Positions 1-9,517 of a stretch of 47,078 nucleotides of DNA are shown one piece after another. The translations under genes were made by a program, and so were the position numbers. Within the stretch, counting starts at the first letter, position 1. Every line of letters starts with the position of its first letter. Source of the DNA: Trichomonas tenax (lineage: Eukaryota > Parabasalia > Trichomonadida > Trichomonadidae). Location of the stretch: NCBI GenBank assembly GCA_023091735.1, contig JALKBU010000343.1, forward strand, positions 1 to 47,078, written 5' to 3'. The notes under the pieces are model-generated. The model had not been told where the DNA came from. It did not search any database and was given only the letters and a program-made list of their open reading frames with translations.

Positions 1-2
1 GT

Positions 3-182
3 GATGAATCATTCTTATGTATCGCTAATGACTCATTGGCTCCTACTAAATTCTACCCAGTTAATGGTTTTAATTCATCATTTGAAATAACTCTTTATAG
101 CGTCACTGGTGGCGAAAGAATAATATTGCCGAAGGATGGAAGAGATATTGTAATCGTGGAATTAATTTTAATCGCTTATTAA
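3..182 (+). CDS. C-terminal end of an unidentified element protein
   Basis: An open frame enters from the left edge and ends at TAA 180-182, giving about 59 residues that finish in IVIVELILIAY. The stretch alternates short hydrophobic and polar runs, as a beta-rich domain would. Only 2 nt separate its stop from the ATG of the next ORF, so the two look like consecutive genes of one compact element. No family is recognised; a structural protein is only a guess. Confidence 0.35.
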   Translation, partial: DESFLCIANDSLAPTKFYPVNGFNSSFEITLYSVTGGERIILPKDGRDIVIVELILIAY

Positions 183-184
183 AG

Positions 185-385
185 ATGAACTTAGTGTTTG
201 ATGATGAGGATGGTCTTGTTATCATTGACGATGTCAGAAATACCAAAAATATATTATTACGTATTAACAAAATTAAGGGAAAATATTATAACAACGAGAA
301 TATAAAAATAATGGCGAAGACATTCCAATGCGAACATCTTATTACTAACTTTTTTCTTTTTATAATAAATGGAAAGAGCTACTAG
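185..385 (+). pseudogene. Small element gene, probably frameshifted
   Basis: ATG 185 opens a 66-codon frame beginning MNLVFDDEDGLVIIDD. After about residue 40 the sequence becomes less protein-like. A different frame reading NGEDIPMRTSYY ends at TAA 346-348, just before the next gene, and looks like the original C-terminus, which suggests an indel at about 305-315. It starts 2 nt after the preceding stop and overlaps the next ORF start at 369. No family is recognised. Confidence 0.35.
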
Positions 386-632
386 AAAACCAAGATTAAC
401 AAAAAGTTAAGTAAGAGATTTTGTATTTTGGCTTTATGAAAAACCTGAAGAATTTAGAACAAAATCAACCTCAGGATTAATTAAGCAACAGTATTTGAAA
501 GAAATGGATATGGATGTATCACAACCGTTTGTTTCACAAAATAGAAATTTATGGATTAAAATTGGTGATGAAATTTATCGAAAAGATAGACCTTGGACTT
601 ATAAGCATTTACTTAAGGAAGAACAAAAATAA
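369..632 (+). pseudogene. Small element gene (87 codons) with an in-frame stop
   Basis: ATG 369 starts a basic N-terminus (MERATRKPRLTKS) that is interrupted by TAA at 408-410 (codon 14). The same frame then stays open to TAA 630-632 with a well-formed sequence containing VSQPFVSQNRNLWIKIGDEI and a C-terminal PWTYKHLLKEEQK. The small, basic, Trp/Tyr-containing character would fit a DNA-binding protein, but no motif proves it. It converges tail-to-tail with the minus-strand ORF ending at 644. The one stop in an otherwise clean frame marks recent decay. Confidence 0.4.
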
Positions 633-643
633 ATCATTTATTT

Positions 644-898
644 TCATATCATATCCGGGTCAATTTCAATTTCATCGTTTGGGTTATCTTCATCAAATTC
701 AACTTTAGCTTTTCGTGTATTTATTTTCTTCATTCATTTTATCTTTCAGTGTTTGCAATAAATGTTCATCCTTTACCTTCATTAGTTTTCCTTTAAACAT
801 TTTGTTTTAGAACAATTTTCAAAGTAAATGTTCAACTGCTCCTTCACATTAAGTTTTTTCATCAAATTATTAATTGAAACGAATTCGAAATCGCTCAT
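644..898 (-). pseudogene. Small acidic/coiled element gene with frameshifts
   Basis: On the minus strand ATG 898-896 begins MSDFEFVSINNLMKKLN. The sequence continues only if the frame is switched at least twice: once near the Lys/Thr-rich stretch at about 790-800, once near 715. It ends in an acidic tail, NPNDEIEIDPDMI, at TGA 646-644. It is divergent from the helicase gene (109 bp apart) and convergent with the ORF ending at 632. Lys/Glu-rich helix followed by an acidic tail; no family recognised. Confidence 0.3.
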
Positions 899-1007
899 TA
901 TTTCTATAAAGATAAAAAATAAAATTAATTAAGAAATAAACTGAAAATCCTGACCAAAAATCAAGTTAGTTTTTTGAAAAAAAAATATTTTTTTTAATTT
1001 CTAAGAA

Positions 1008-3148
1008 ATGAATAGCAAAATTAATGAAATGTCAGCCGCTGAACTTGATGCTCTTTTATCTTCTGTTAAAAAAAATCTGAAAATAAAATTAAATACGATA
1101 TTCGTTTCAATCGTCCAAATAATTTCATTCCATCAGAAATTTCATTTGATGAAGTCGATAATTACGATTTTTCAAAAGGTTTCACAGAGTTTTTAATTTC
1201 AGAAAAATGCGTACATTCATATTTTGATTCTATTAAATCCGAGGATGAATTTATTGACGTTTTCTATTGGCTTGAATCTTTAAGTAAAGTATTTGGTGCT
1301 TTCAGTTATGGGGGTTATTGCAACAATAACGAAATGGAAGCTTATAAATTTAGGATGTATGAAGAAGGCTGTCATTACTTATCGATGCATGTAGTTTTTT
1401 ATGAAACGTGTATTTCAACCGTTGATTTACAAGCAATAATGAAACATACCGAAAAGAAAGGATACAGTACAAAAGGAGTTTATAAGCTTTGTGACCATAA
1501 CGTTTATAAATTGGTTTCAAAGAAACAAGGTCAAAAGTCTAGGCAGCTTTTCCGTCATGTGCTATCAGATAAAATTTATAAAATCGGTGATGCAAAGAAT
1601 AAATTAAATCATGGTTTAATTTGTGAAAACCTTAAACCATCAACACAAATTGTACAAATTAGAGGTAATGAAAAAGTTATTGAAAAGAAGGAATGGAGTA
1701 CGTTATTTAAATTAAAAGATGAAGAGAAAGTTAATGAAAATAAAGAAATTAACAAATCTATTGAGCAATTAATAGTTGATATTTCAAACAACGATTTAAA
1801 TGTTGATGATAAATTAATTTTGTTAAATGAAGGCGATTTATTAAATTTATATAATCAATTTGAACCGACTTATGAAAACTTCACTTCAATCGTTTGTAAT
1901 ATTTTATATTCTCCCTACCAAGCAGACTTTTTGAAATCAGTAATTGAAAAATGGTATTTTAAAATTCATCATGAAAACACAAATACAATCGATAATTTAT
2001 GTAATTACATAAATTCGTATTATGAAAAGACTTTAAATAATAAATGGTTCTTCTCAATCATTAAGCATTTACCGAAGGAAGAAAGAAGAAATTACATAAA
2101 CACTTATGCAGAAGAATCAATTGACCAAAGTATTGAAATTGACCTTAACGATTCATTTAATTTAGCTTCATTAAGAACAAATAATTATAAATTAAGGTCG
2201 GGCAATGGCATTAATTTAAATAAATTCATAAACAATTTAAAGAAATGCGTTGCAGTTATTAACAGTGCTGAAATGTTATTCGTTATTAAAGATTATGATG
2301 GCGTTAGAAATACTTCAAAACTTTCATTCTTAACCGACAAAGGATTTGAAAGATTGATGAAATCAATAAACTTAGGTCATTACGTAAAAGATGGTAAGAA
2401 GAAAACAGTTAACGCATATACTATCTATTGCAAAGGAATTAATAAGAATTATTTAATGTTCGATGGCATGAGATTTTATGATGAACGTCCTAATATTTTC
2501 TCGTACTTTAACAGCTATGAATATGAATTTCTTTCTGAAATCAATGAATCAAAAATTAATGGTTTCTTAAATCATGTTAAGGAAATAATATGTAAAAATA
2601 ATGATGAACTTTATGAATTTATATTAAACTGGTTCACTTACATTCTACAAAATCCAGCAGGAAAAACTGAATCTGTTTTATTAATTACCGGCAAACAAGG
2701 AACAGGTAAAAATGTTTTCACTAACGTTTTATGTCAATTAATCAATAAATATTCGAACAAGAATTTAACAAATATTGACCAAATCGCCGGCAAATTTAAC
2801 GCCTCGATTGAAAATATGAAATTAATAGCTTGTAATGAATTATCAAGTTTTGAAACGAATAAATATATCAATCATGATACTTTAAAGTTAATCATTACTG
2901 AACACGAAGCCGTAATTAATCAAAAGAATATGCCTGCACGTTCTATTGAAAACGTCGTTAATTTAATCATGGTTTCAAATAATTTCAATTCGGTAAAGAT
3001 TAAAGCAGGAGATAGACGTTACGTAGTCATTGAAGTATCTGATAAATACAAGGGTAATTTTGAATATTTCGAAAATCTCATTCAATCGAAGACTTTGGAA
3101 GTCTCAGGCCGACCTCGCCATGCATCGAATCATGCTTCTGTTGAATAG
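1008..3148 (+). pseudogene. Primase/SF3-type helicase (DUF5906/D5-like) gene, frameshifted and 3'-truncated
   Basis: The likely start is ATG 1008. The frame fails in an A8 run (1068-1075). One extra A would link it to the frame that is open from 1070 through ATG 1334 to 3148. The part after 1334 alone is 604 residues. Its C-terminal third has superfamily 3 helicase hallmarks: Walker A GKQGTGKN (about residue 454), a Walker B-like IACNEL, sensor-like IMVSNN, and the GDRRYVVIEV strand with arginines typical of D5/phage-plasmid primase helicases. The preceding half is where a primase-type domain would sit, but I cannot point to its catalytic residues. Residues after FENLIQSK (about 3091) no longer look like the family and end 18 codons later, so the gene is truncated. 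Role in an intact element: DNA replication. Confidence 0.65.
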
Positions 3149-3245
3149 GCATCTGGATGCATCTCTGCTAGATCACCAGGTCATCCTTCACTATGAGGCC
3201 ACAACTACTCATAATGAAGTCTTCTTTGGCTCCCAACATTGAGTT
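3095..3245. other. GC-richer fragment of unknown origin abutting the helicase break
   Basis: Base composition changes abruptly after about 3091. A frame different from the helicase reads NRHLDASLLDHQVILHYE and continues to a stop at 3242. The other plus frame from about 3190 and the minus frame are also partly open. This looks like a piece of another coding repeat, but I cannot name it or choose the strand. Confidence 0.3.
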
Positions 3246-3325
3246 CAATCCATTTCAACCTATTGATACTTTTCAATTTTTTCCCGCACAAAACACGTCA
3301 CTTTCCTTTATTTTGACATCCTGAC

Positions 3326-3354
3326 TTTACATGTCAAAAGCAATTTGCATGTCA
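3326..3354. promoter_or_regulatory. Two copies of the ACATGTCA motif upstream of the dCache gene
   Basis: TTTACATGTCA (3326-3336) is followed 7 nt later by TTTGCATGTCA (3344-3354), 117-145 nt before ATG 3471. The same 11-mer recurs in many intergenic regions of this window. Confidence 0.4.
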
Positions 3355-3470
3355 GAAAAGCACGTTATTCTATTTTGTCCCAATCCACAAATTTCTGTTC
3401 TATTCAATCAGGAAACCATATTTACGTTAAATGTCCGATAAAAATTTAATTGACAAGATTCAAAAAAATT

Positions 3471-5888
3471 ATGGCGCTGCATGAAGAATCCAGCAGTTCT
3501 TCAGAGGCCAGCGAGAAGCCAAAATTGACGATTCCACCCTTCATGAAGCGATCGAACATGAACATGAATCTGAAGATTGTTCATGCAATCGCTATATTTG
3601 TAACATGCGTTTATTTCGTCGGCTTCCTGATCTATCCGTGGTTCTCCATGAGGAAAAAATGGAAAGTCAAGTCTAAGTACTTTATTTCGCAAAATATTAA
3701 GCAAAGAAGTCTTGAAGTTAATTCAATAACCGAATCTTACTTTGAAAAACTTGTAAAAATCGCCCACCTGGTCTCAAAAATGGTTGTAAATACGAACATA
3801 GGACAATCAGAGTCTGAGAGAATGACATCCTTTATTAAAATGTTTTCCCATTTTCATAATAACATTAATCCATTCCCTTTGTCAACAACCATTCAAGTCG
3901 GCAACCACACGTATTACAAATCATCGTGGAATGAGAAAGAAAAAGACTTTAAATTTTATACTCTTAAAACCGAAAATAGTACACATTCAACACTTCTACG
4001 GTACGATTCATACACATTTGGAAAAGTTTTAAATCTTGAATTAGGAGAGCCCGAAGGAATTTTTCCAAATTCTCAGATATTTAATTCTTGCAAATCTCCA
4101 CTTGAATGGTCATACGTCAATGAAGGTGGCCACAGATCCATGGTCATGACACTATGTTCCGAAAACAATTCGCGTAATGATATGATCATAACAATAATAG
4201 ATATCAACCTTACAAATTTCCACGAATACATTTCAACATTCTCATTAATGGACCACAGCCAGTACGTTTTCCTTGACCAAAGTCGTCAAGTTATCTTCGA
4301 ATCAACAAACGGATTAACAATTCCTTATAAACTCGACTCAAATGTAGCGCATCCAAGTCTCGAAGAACTAACAGATACTATTTGGAGTCCGTTGGCTTCA
4401 CAGCTTAATGTTACGAAATTTGATTATTCATTAAGATCGTTCTTAATGGATGGTCACTACTATTATACGATCCTTATCCCAATCAAAACAATGGGTAAAG
4501 ATTTCCATTACATTGCTTTGCTCAGCGACTTCACAGAAATGATTTCAGGTTCTCTTTGGGATACAACGAAGATATTCATGATTTACTTATTCTTTGGATT
4601 CATGTTTAATAACCTTACGCTCATTCTTGGATATGCTTCTAAATCTAAGAGGTCGAAGAAATTAGGAGCAATAAACAACAGCATTGAGTCTTATCTTGTT
4701 AATGACACTGGCACGTTATTCAAGATTATTCAGCAGATTAGAACAATCGAATTAAATCATCCTGATGAACAGATATTAAACAAATTATTGGATGGTGTTG
4801 TTACAAAGATTGCACAGCATAATATACATCCATATATATGCAAGAACAGCTGTTCATTCTGCAGATCTCTCGTTGAGCTTGAAATAAGTGATTCTCTCGA
4901 TGATCCAGAAATATGTTATCAAATGTGGAAAAAATTGATTGCTCCAAAGATTGCAACATACAAGCAGCCCGGCGACCTCAAATTTAGATGGAAAGTCCAT
5001 CAATCTCACCCAGTTAAATATTTAGTTCAATTATTCGCGACAATCATTGTCAACGAGGATCTCTTGTTCCCAGAAATAGATCCTAACAACCTTCTTGAGA
5101 TGGTTTGTTACTATGCAGAAAATTATTGCCAAGATCCAGCAATTGCGGCTTTACAGCTCAATGCTTTCCACAACTTGATGCACACGCAGCTTAAGTATTG
5201 GATTTCCAAGAAGCTTGATCGCCTTATCTGCTATATTTGTGCAATTTTCTTCATGACAGACAACCAAGCCCTCGCAGAGCACATTGTATCTAAGCAGCTG
5301 AATGCTAAGATCAATGAGCATAAACTCCCATTCGACCAATCAAAAGAAGTCCTTGGTAACGAAATTTTCATCCAATGGGCTTATTCATCAGAAATATACG
5401 AATTCATATCAACATACATTCCTTCATTATACAATACTCGGAGTGAATTCACAAAGCATTTCCAATATCTCTTCATGAAATTAATACAGACACAATTCAT
5501 CTCGAACAATTTAACCTTCTTTGGATCATTGAGGATCTTAATAGAATCGCCGTACTTCTCTCCAATGGAAAATTATGCTGATAGAATTGTTTTGATGCAA
5601 TTCCTTCTCTCTTATTCAAGTTTGGCACCATTCTATTCATCATCAAAGATTGCTGATGAAGTTTCAATGAAGTTCTTGGAATTCAAGGGCTTAAATACAG
5701 CAGATCAGATATTATGTGCCAAATTCTGTATCGAAGTTGTTAAGATGATAGTTATTCCAATGACAAACAACCTCATGAAATTCTTCGCTTTAGAAACTCA
5801 AGAAAAGAACTTGAAGAATGTTATTGATCACTGGACAAGCAAATTGAAGTTCATTTCTGCTTGCGCTGATGATTCGGATGATGATTAG
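3471..5888 (+). CDS. Two-pass membrane receptor-like protein with extracellular sensor and degenerate phosphodiesterase domain
   Basis: 805 residues from ATG 3471; the frame is open 7 codons further upstream only from a TTG. A short Ser-rich cytosolic N-terminus leads to a membrane segment (about 36-58). A luminal/extracellular region (60-365) follows, with several N-glycosylation sequons (NHT, NST, NNS, NLT, NVT), resembling the dCache sensors of trichomonad cyclases. A second membrane segment is at about 367-388. The cytosolic part (390-805) follows the layout of class I cyclic-nucleotide phosphodiesterases: FHNLMHT (566-572) for YHNxxHA, SEFTKHFQYL (658-667) for the TDMSKHF-like segment, and a helix where KxAD should be (about 712-719). 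The HDxDH metal site reads FFMTDNQ and the later Asp site reads LLSYSSLA, so catalysis is unlikely. Inferred role: ligand sensing with a pseudo-PDE output. Acidic C-terminus DDSDDD. Confidence 0.65.
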   Translation: MALHEESSSSSEASEKPKLTIPPFMKRSNMNMNLKIVHAIAIFVTCVYFVGFLIYPWFSMRKKWKVKSKYFISQNIKQRSLEVNSITESYFEKLVKIAHLVSKMVVNTNIGQSESERMTSFIKMFSHFHNNINPFPLSTTIQVGNHTYYKSSWNEKEKDFKFYTLKTENSTHSTLLRYDSYTFGKVLNLELGEPEGIFPNSQIFNSCKSPLEWSYVNEGGHRSMVMTLCSENNSRNDMIITIIDINLTNFHEYISTFSLMDHSQYVFLDQSRQVIFESTNGLTIPYKLDSNVAHPSLEELTDTIWSPLASQLNVTKFDYSLRSFLMDGHYYYTILIPIKTMGKDFHYIALLSDFTEMISGSLWDTTKIFMIYLFFGFMFNNLTLILGYASKSKRSKKLGAINNSIESYLVNDTGTLFKIIQQIRTIELNHPDEQILNKLLDGVVTKIAQHNIHPYICKNSCSFCRSLVELEISDSLDDPEICYQMWKKLIAPKIATYKQPGDLKFRWKVHQSHPVKYLVQLFATIIVNEDLLFPEIDPNNLLEMVCYYAENYCQDPAIAALQLNAFHNLMHTQLKYWISKKLDRLICYICAIFFMTDNQALAEHIVSKQLNAKINEHKLPFDQSKEVLGNEIFIQWAYSSEIYEFISTYIPSLYNTRSEFTKHFQYLFMKLIQTQFISNNLTFFGSLRILIESPYFSPMENYADRIVLMQFLLSYSSLAPFYSSSKIADEVSMKFLEFKGLNTADQILCAKFCIEVVKMIVIPMTNNLMKFFALETQEKNLKNVIDHWTSKLKFISACADDSDDD

Positions 5889-6091
5889 ATGTGATTTTAC
5901 TCATGAATATTCTTTATATATATATATTGTAAAATTTATTTTTGTTTTGTTACGAAAAAAACCAAACATATACTTACAATAACTTCACCGATAGCGATAT
6001 AAATATTCATATCATTGAAAGATATATGAAAAATTTAATAATATTTTAATATTATAACATTTGATGAAAGGCATGTATAGGCAATATGTGT

Positions 6092-6595
6092 TTATTTATC
6101 ATCTTTATGTTCAACTGGAGCAACATAACGATTTCCAACATCATCCCAATCACATGACAAAACAGTTCCATGGGACTGGTACATACTTTTCTCCATTGCC
6201 TTCCTTTGCTCTAATGTTGCGTTTCTGTATAATCCTTGAAGAAATTCAGAAAAACCTTTTTCTTTAGCTTCTTCTTCCTCTTCGAACTCCATCTTCGACC
6301 AATTTTGGTACAGTGGAGCTATTGTTAGCTGTTGAGCCTCTACGTATTGCCAATTTCCTAATTCTGCTTTTTCGAAAATGATTTCAATCTTTTTAGAGCC
6401 CTTATCAACTTTCTTCGTGTCTGGTTTGATATTTTTGAAGAATTCCCACGATTTCATGCATTCTTGTCCATTAACATTTAATTGAACAGCAACACCTTTC
6501 TCTTCTGCGTAAACATCGATGAGTTCCACTGTATTTGTGCCCTTGTAGATCGTTATTGCTGCATTATTCGACGTTTGATAAGAATCATTTCTCAA
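6092..6595 (-). CDS. SGT1: SGT1-like co-chaperone (CS + SGS domains), start codon unresolved
   Basis: A CS domain (about 1-90; RNDSYQTSNNAAITIY matches the usual RxDWYQT opening) is followed by an SGS domain (about 95-160). Its signature is clear: QNWSKMEF, an acidic linker, AMEKSMYQSHGTVLSCDWDDVG. SGT1 bridges HSP90 to SCF ubiquitin ligases and kinetochore assembly. The N-terminal TPR of animal/plant SGT1 is absent, as in several protists. The first codon of this frame is TTG (6595-6593). The frame stays open to a TAA about 40 nt upstream without an ATG, and the next internal Met would delete half the CS domain. An ATG at 6606-6604 is one base out of frame across an AAAA run (6599-6602 on the plus strand). 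Alternatively an initiator-like TCACTATT with ATG at 6673-6671 would need a short intron. Convergent with the preceding gene. Confidence 0.7.
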   Translation of the reverse strand: MRNDSYQTSNNAAITIYKGTNTVELIDVYAEEKGVAVQLNVNGQECMKSWEFFKNIKPDTKKVDKGSKKIEIIFEKAELGNWQYVEAQQLTIAPLYQNWSKMEFEEEEEAKEKGFSEFLQGLYRNATLEQRKAMEKSMYQSHGTVLSCDWDDVGNRYVAPVEHKDDK

Positions 6596-6606
6596 CGGAA
6601 AATCAT

Positions 6607-7076
6607 CCTTCGAGCAATTAAAAACTTATGGCTGAATATTGTATATCAAGACAATTCATGCACAAAAATGCATTATATCAATAGTGAACTATGCTTATTT
6701 CGACTTATTTTTGTATCTCAAAATATATATTTCTTATATTGATAATTTGCTATAACAGAAACTTTATAACTTTTGTAGTACTGTCTAAATTATAAGTATA
6801 ACGATCCATTTAACAATTAATATAATAGACTTGTCAATTTATTGAATTTAGAAGCGTTGAATACTATAAATATGCTTCAGTAGAACAGCTGTTCATTGTT
6901 CGCTTGGATAATATATCAAAATTAGTTTGTTTAAATGAATTTTTTCTTTGCAAACTATCAACATTTGTTAGACTTTTTGATAAAAAAATGAAGATAAATA
7001 TGAATAAGTTTTTTTGATTAACTTTTATAACTGATTGAAATAAAAAAAAGACTTGATCTCTAATAGCAGCTATAGC
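6607..7076. other. Intergenic, no gene seen
   Basis: AT-rich spacer between the SGT1 start and the stop of the S28 peptidase gene. The only signal noted is an initiator-like TCACTATT on the minus strand (plus-strand 6680-6687) just before the ATG at 6673-6671. Confidence 0.4.
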
Positions 7077-8411
7077 TTAAAGGCCGAGCCACTTCTCGAG
7101 AGCTGCGATGATAGCCTTTCTTGTGCGCTGTAAGTCGATTGTCTCTGTTGGTGTTGGCGCGTGGTAGTCAATGCAGTGACCAATATTTGGACCTGTGATT
7201 GTGTGGGCCATGCAACCAGCTGGGACGTTCTCGTCTGTGACGCAGACGCCAGTCCATGGATCCTGGGAGCCTGTAACGTAGAAGATATTTTTACCCTTCT
7301 GGTCGAGTCCACCCCACTTGGCATTGAAAGCATCAACATCTGGCTCATCTAAGCCGAAAACATCCTTGCACTGCTGAGCAAAGAGTTCCTTCGTGACCTT
7401 TGGAGAGCGAAGTGTTGTCTTTCCTGCAGCAACCTGCCACCAGGCGAGCTGCTTGCATGTCTGCCAGAGCCAGCTGCGAGCGCCCTTGTTGTCATCACTC
7501 TTGAGGGAAGCTGTTGAGTACTCGTTAGCAATTGTGGAGTTACCAATAAACTTTGGAATGAAGAACTCGCGGTTGTATTCAGCGAGAGCGAGCATTGGGT
7601 CCTTGCCAGAGATCAATGTATCCTCCATTCGGCCGCAAAGGTCCTCGCGATGGCCATATTGTGGAGCTAATGAGAACATTTCACCAACAACGAAACGGAA
7701 GATTTCTGGTTCAACGCCAACAGCATTGAAGAGGTTGAGAACGTAGTCTGGATTTGTTTCGAGGAGGTTATCGATGTGGCGGCGTGCTGTGCGGCATGCA
7801 ACGGAGCACTGATGTCCGAGAGAGATTTCGATCTGTCTGTCGAAGTCCTTGAACTCCTTCTGTGCCAAAACGACACCAGATGATGAAATAGCAGCAGCGA
7901 AGAGCTCTGGATATTTAGACTTTGTATATGCAGACAAAAGGCCTGGATAAGAACCACCATAGAGCATCCACTTATTCTTGGAAGCACCTTTGTTTTCGTT
8001 GAAGTACTGAACGAAGTATGCGAGATCTTCGACTGCCTGTTCAACGGAGAGGTACTCGAGATTTTTGACTGTTGACTTATCGAATGGATATGATTCACCG
8101 TAGAAACGGTGTTCGAGAGAAATAACTGTTGCGTTGAATCTTTTTGCGAGAACTTCCTCAAAATCGCCGACAGCTGGTTTCATGAAGTTGTCGGACTCAC
8201 CGCTGATGTCGAGGATGATTGGTGTGCCGTCTTCGATTTTACTATATTTTGTGTTCAAGTAATATCTCTGATTGAATGTGCGGTGGTCCTCTGGCTTTGT
8301 GTGGTCGAGTTTCTGTGTGAAAGTGAGTAACTGCGTCGTGTCGTCGTTGACAGATGGATTCCTCAGAGGCTTCCTGATGGATGTTGAAGCAGAGAGGAAA
8401 AGAGAAAGCAT
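7077..8411 (-). CDS. Family S28 serine carboxypeptidase (Pro-X carboxypeptidase/DPP7-like)
   Basis: 444 residues from ATG 8411-8409. It matches the S28 alpha/beta-hydrolase peptidases: LDHTKPEDHRTFNQRYYLN near the N-terminus, ILDISGE oxyanion-side strand, LEHRFYGES, nucleophile elbow GGSYPG with Ser154, Asp384 in GSQDPW, and His412 in NIGHCIDYH. S28 enzymes cleave after proline and are lysosomal or secreted; trichomonads carry many. The N-terminus MLSLFLSAS is a short hydrophobic leader. In-frame codons upstream (LLGLL) would lengthen it but contain no ATG before a TGA, so the true start could be mis-sequenced. Codon use is GC-rich compared with neighbours, which suggests strong expression. 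Divergent from the importin gene, with a 1.1 kb spacer. Confidence 0.9.
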   Translation of the reverse strand: MLSLFLSASTSIRKPLRNPSVNDDTTQLLTFTQKLDHTKPEDHRTFNQRYYLNTKYSKIEDGTPIILDISGESDNFMKPAVGDFEEVLAKRFNATVISLEHRFYGESYPFDKSTVKNLEYLSVEQAVEDLAYFVQYFNENKGASKNKWMLYGGSYPGLLSAYTKSKYPELFAAAISSSGVVLAQKEFKDFDRQIEISLGHQCSVACRTARRHIDNLLETNPDYVLNLFNAVGVEPEIFRFVVGEMFSLAPQYGHREDLCGRMEDTLISGKDPMLALAEYNREFFIPKFIGNSTIANEYSTASLKSDDNKGARSWLWQTCKQLAWWQVAAGKTTLRSPKVTKELFAQQCKDVFGLDEPDVDAFNAKWGGLDQKGKNIFYVTGSQDPWTGVCVTDENVPAGCMAHTITGPNIGHCIDYHAPTPTETIDLQRTRKAIIAALEKWLGL

Positions 8412-9517
8412 TAATAGCCCTAACAGCTGCTCTCAATTTTTGAACCGAAAATAATCATCATTATTCTGATATCTTTTCTTCAAATTAAAGATAATTATTT
8501 AACAATCCTGAATTTTTCCAGATTCCATTTTTTAAAACTTATTGGTCGAATACAATATTGACATTTTGTTTGTAAAATCCTATTATTTTGGACAAAAAAG
8601 GGGATTTTTCAATTTTATTATAGCCAATCTATTTCATAATGGAAGCTGGTTTTAAGGCACTCATATTCGTGCTTTTGTCAACTAGCGCTTTACATCTGAC
8701 AGAAAATTTCTTCTGGAAGCACTCTCAAAACACTTAACTTTTCATTTAATTAACCAGCACATGATCCTATATAACATGTACAAAACTTGATGGAAGTTCC
8801 ATAAATTGTATTTTTATTATAGAAAAACAAAATTGTGTTTAAATGATTCTAGAATTAATATCAAGTATATTGTGTTTTAAAATTTTGAATTCGGAGGCAG
8901 TTTCTGGAAATAAATATTCTTTGAAAAATAAAATCTTGTTTAAAAATGGCAATTGATATAATGCAGAATAGCATATCAAGGGCATTTTTCCAAATTTTGT
9001 TTGCACAAATTTTGCCATGTAATCCTTTTTATCATTTTAAGTTATTTATTTAATTGCGAATAATATAAATTACGTGGCATAATTGGATAAATCATTTTTC
9101 ATTGACAAAGGTAAATTGTTCGATTGCATTCTCATTTATTTTTTTTTTTCATTTTTGCTTTATCATAATAAATACAGGCTAATACTCATATCTTGACTAT
9201 GTATTATGCATATCTAACACTGCTTATATTATTTTTTTTTAATTTCCATTCGAAATTATTTCCAGAAAAACTTTCAGAAATTTTTTATTTCCATCCAGAA
9301 TCCAAAATATCTTCCAAAGTTGCATTCCTAAAATTATGCTTTAATTCGTTATTCTCTACTACAATTTCTCGAATTGTTGAGGAAAAAATTTTTGATTTTT
9401 AGATAATTTACGCATAAATTACATGACAAATTTGACATAACATTATTTATCACATAATAATTTTACATGTCAGCGTTTGAAATAATTTGTCATGTAAAGT
9501 GACATTATTTTTAGAGA
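8412..9517. other. Intergenic spacer between divergent genes
   Basis: 1.1 kb of AT-rich DNA. A 67-codon ORF from ATG 9199 (hydrophobic start, MYYAYLTLLILFFF) exists but has no gene-like codon pattern, and I do not call it. The last 120 nt hold a cluster of ACATGTCA-type motifs next to the importin start. Confidence 0.4.
9462..9498. promoter_or_regulatory. Inverted pair of the TTTACATGTCA motif at the importin start
   Basis: TTTACATGTCA (9462-9472), a 15-nt gap, then TGTCATGTAAA (9488-9498), ending 19 nt before ATG 9518. A weaker pair (TTACATGACA ... TTTGACATAA) sits at about 9419-9440. Position right at the start suggests promoter function. Confidence 0.45.

Larger units (their letters stand above)
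1..3094. mobile_element. Left-end fragment of a decayed Polinton/virophage-like DNA element
   Basis: This block differs from the host genes in having very AT-rich codon use, short tightly packed ORFs on both strands and a primase/SF3-helicase-type replication gene. Every gene in it is damaged: a frameshift near 305-315, an in-frame stop at 408-410, at least two frameshifts between 644 and 898, and a frameshift in the A8 run at 1068-1075. The helicase frame departs into unrelated, GC-richer sequence at about 3091, which I take as the right break. The left end lies outside the window. Helicase plus small unknown ORFs fits Polinton-like or virophage-like elements; no integrase, protein-primed polymerase, protease or recognisable capsid gene is visible here, so the exact class is open. 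Confidence 0.55.

Noticed and set aside
3450..3470. Upstream extension of the dCache/PDE gene to a TTG
   Set aside because: ATG 3471 gives a normal N-terminus; there is no evidence for a TTG start here. The same logic rejects the GTG at 21467 for listerin and the GTG at 39073 for orphan copy 2.
9199..9402. 67-codon frame with a hydrophobic start upstream of the importin gene
   Set aside because: AT-rich composition, no initiator, Phe/Leu/Lys content expected of random AT-rich DNA.
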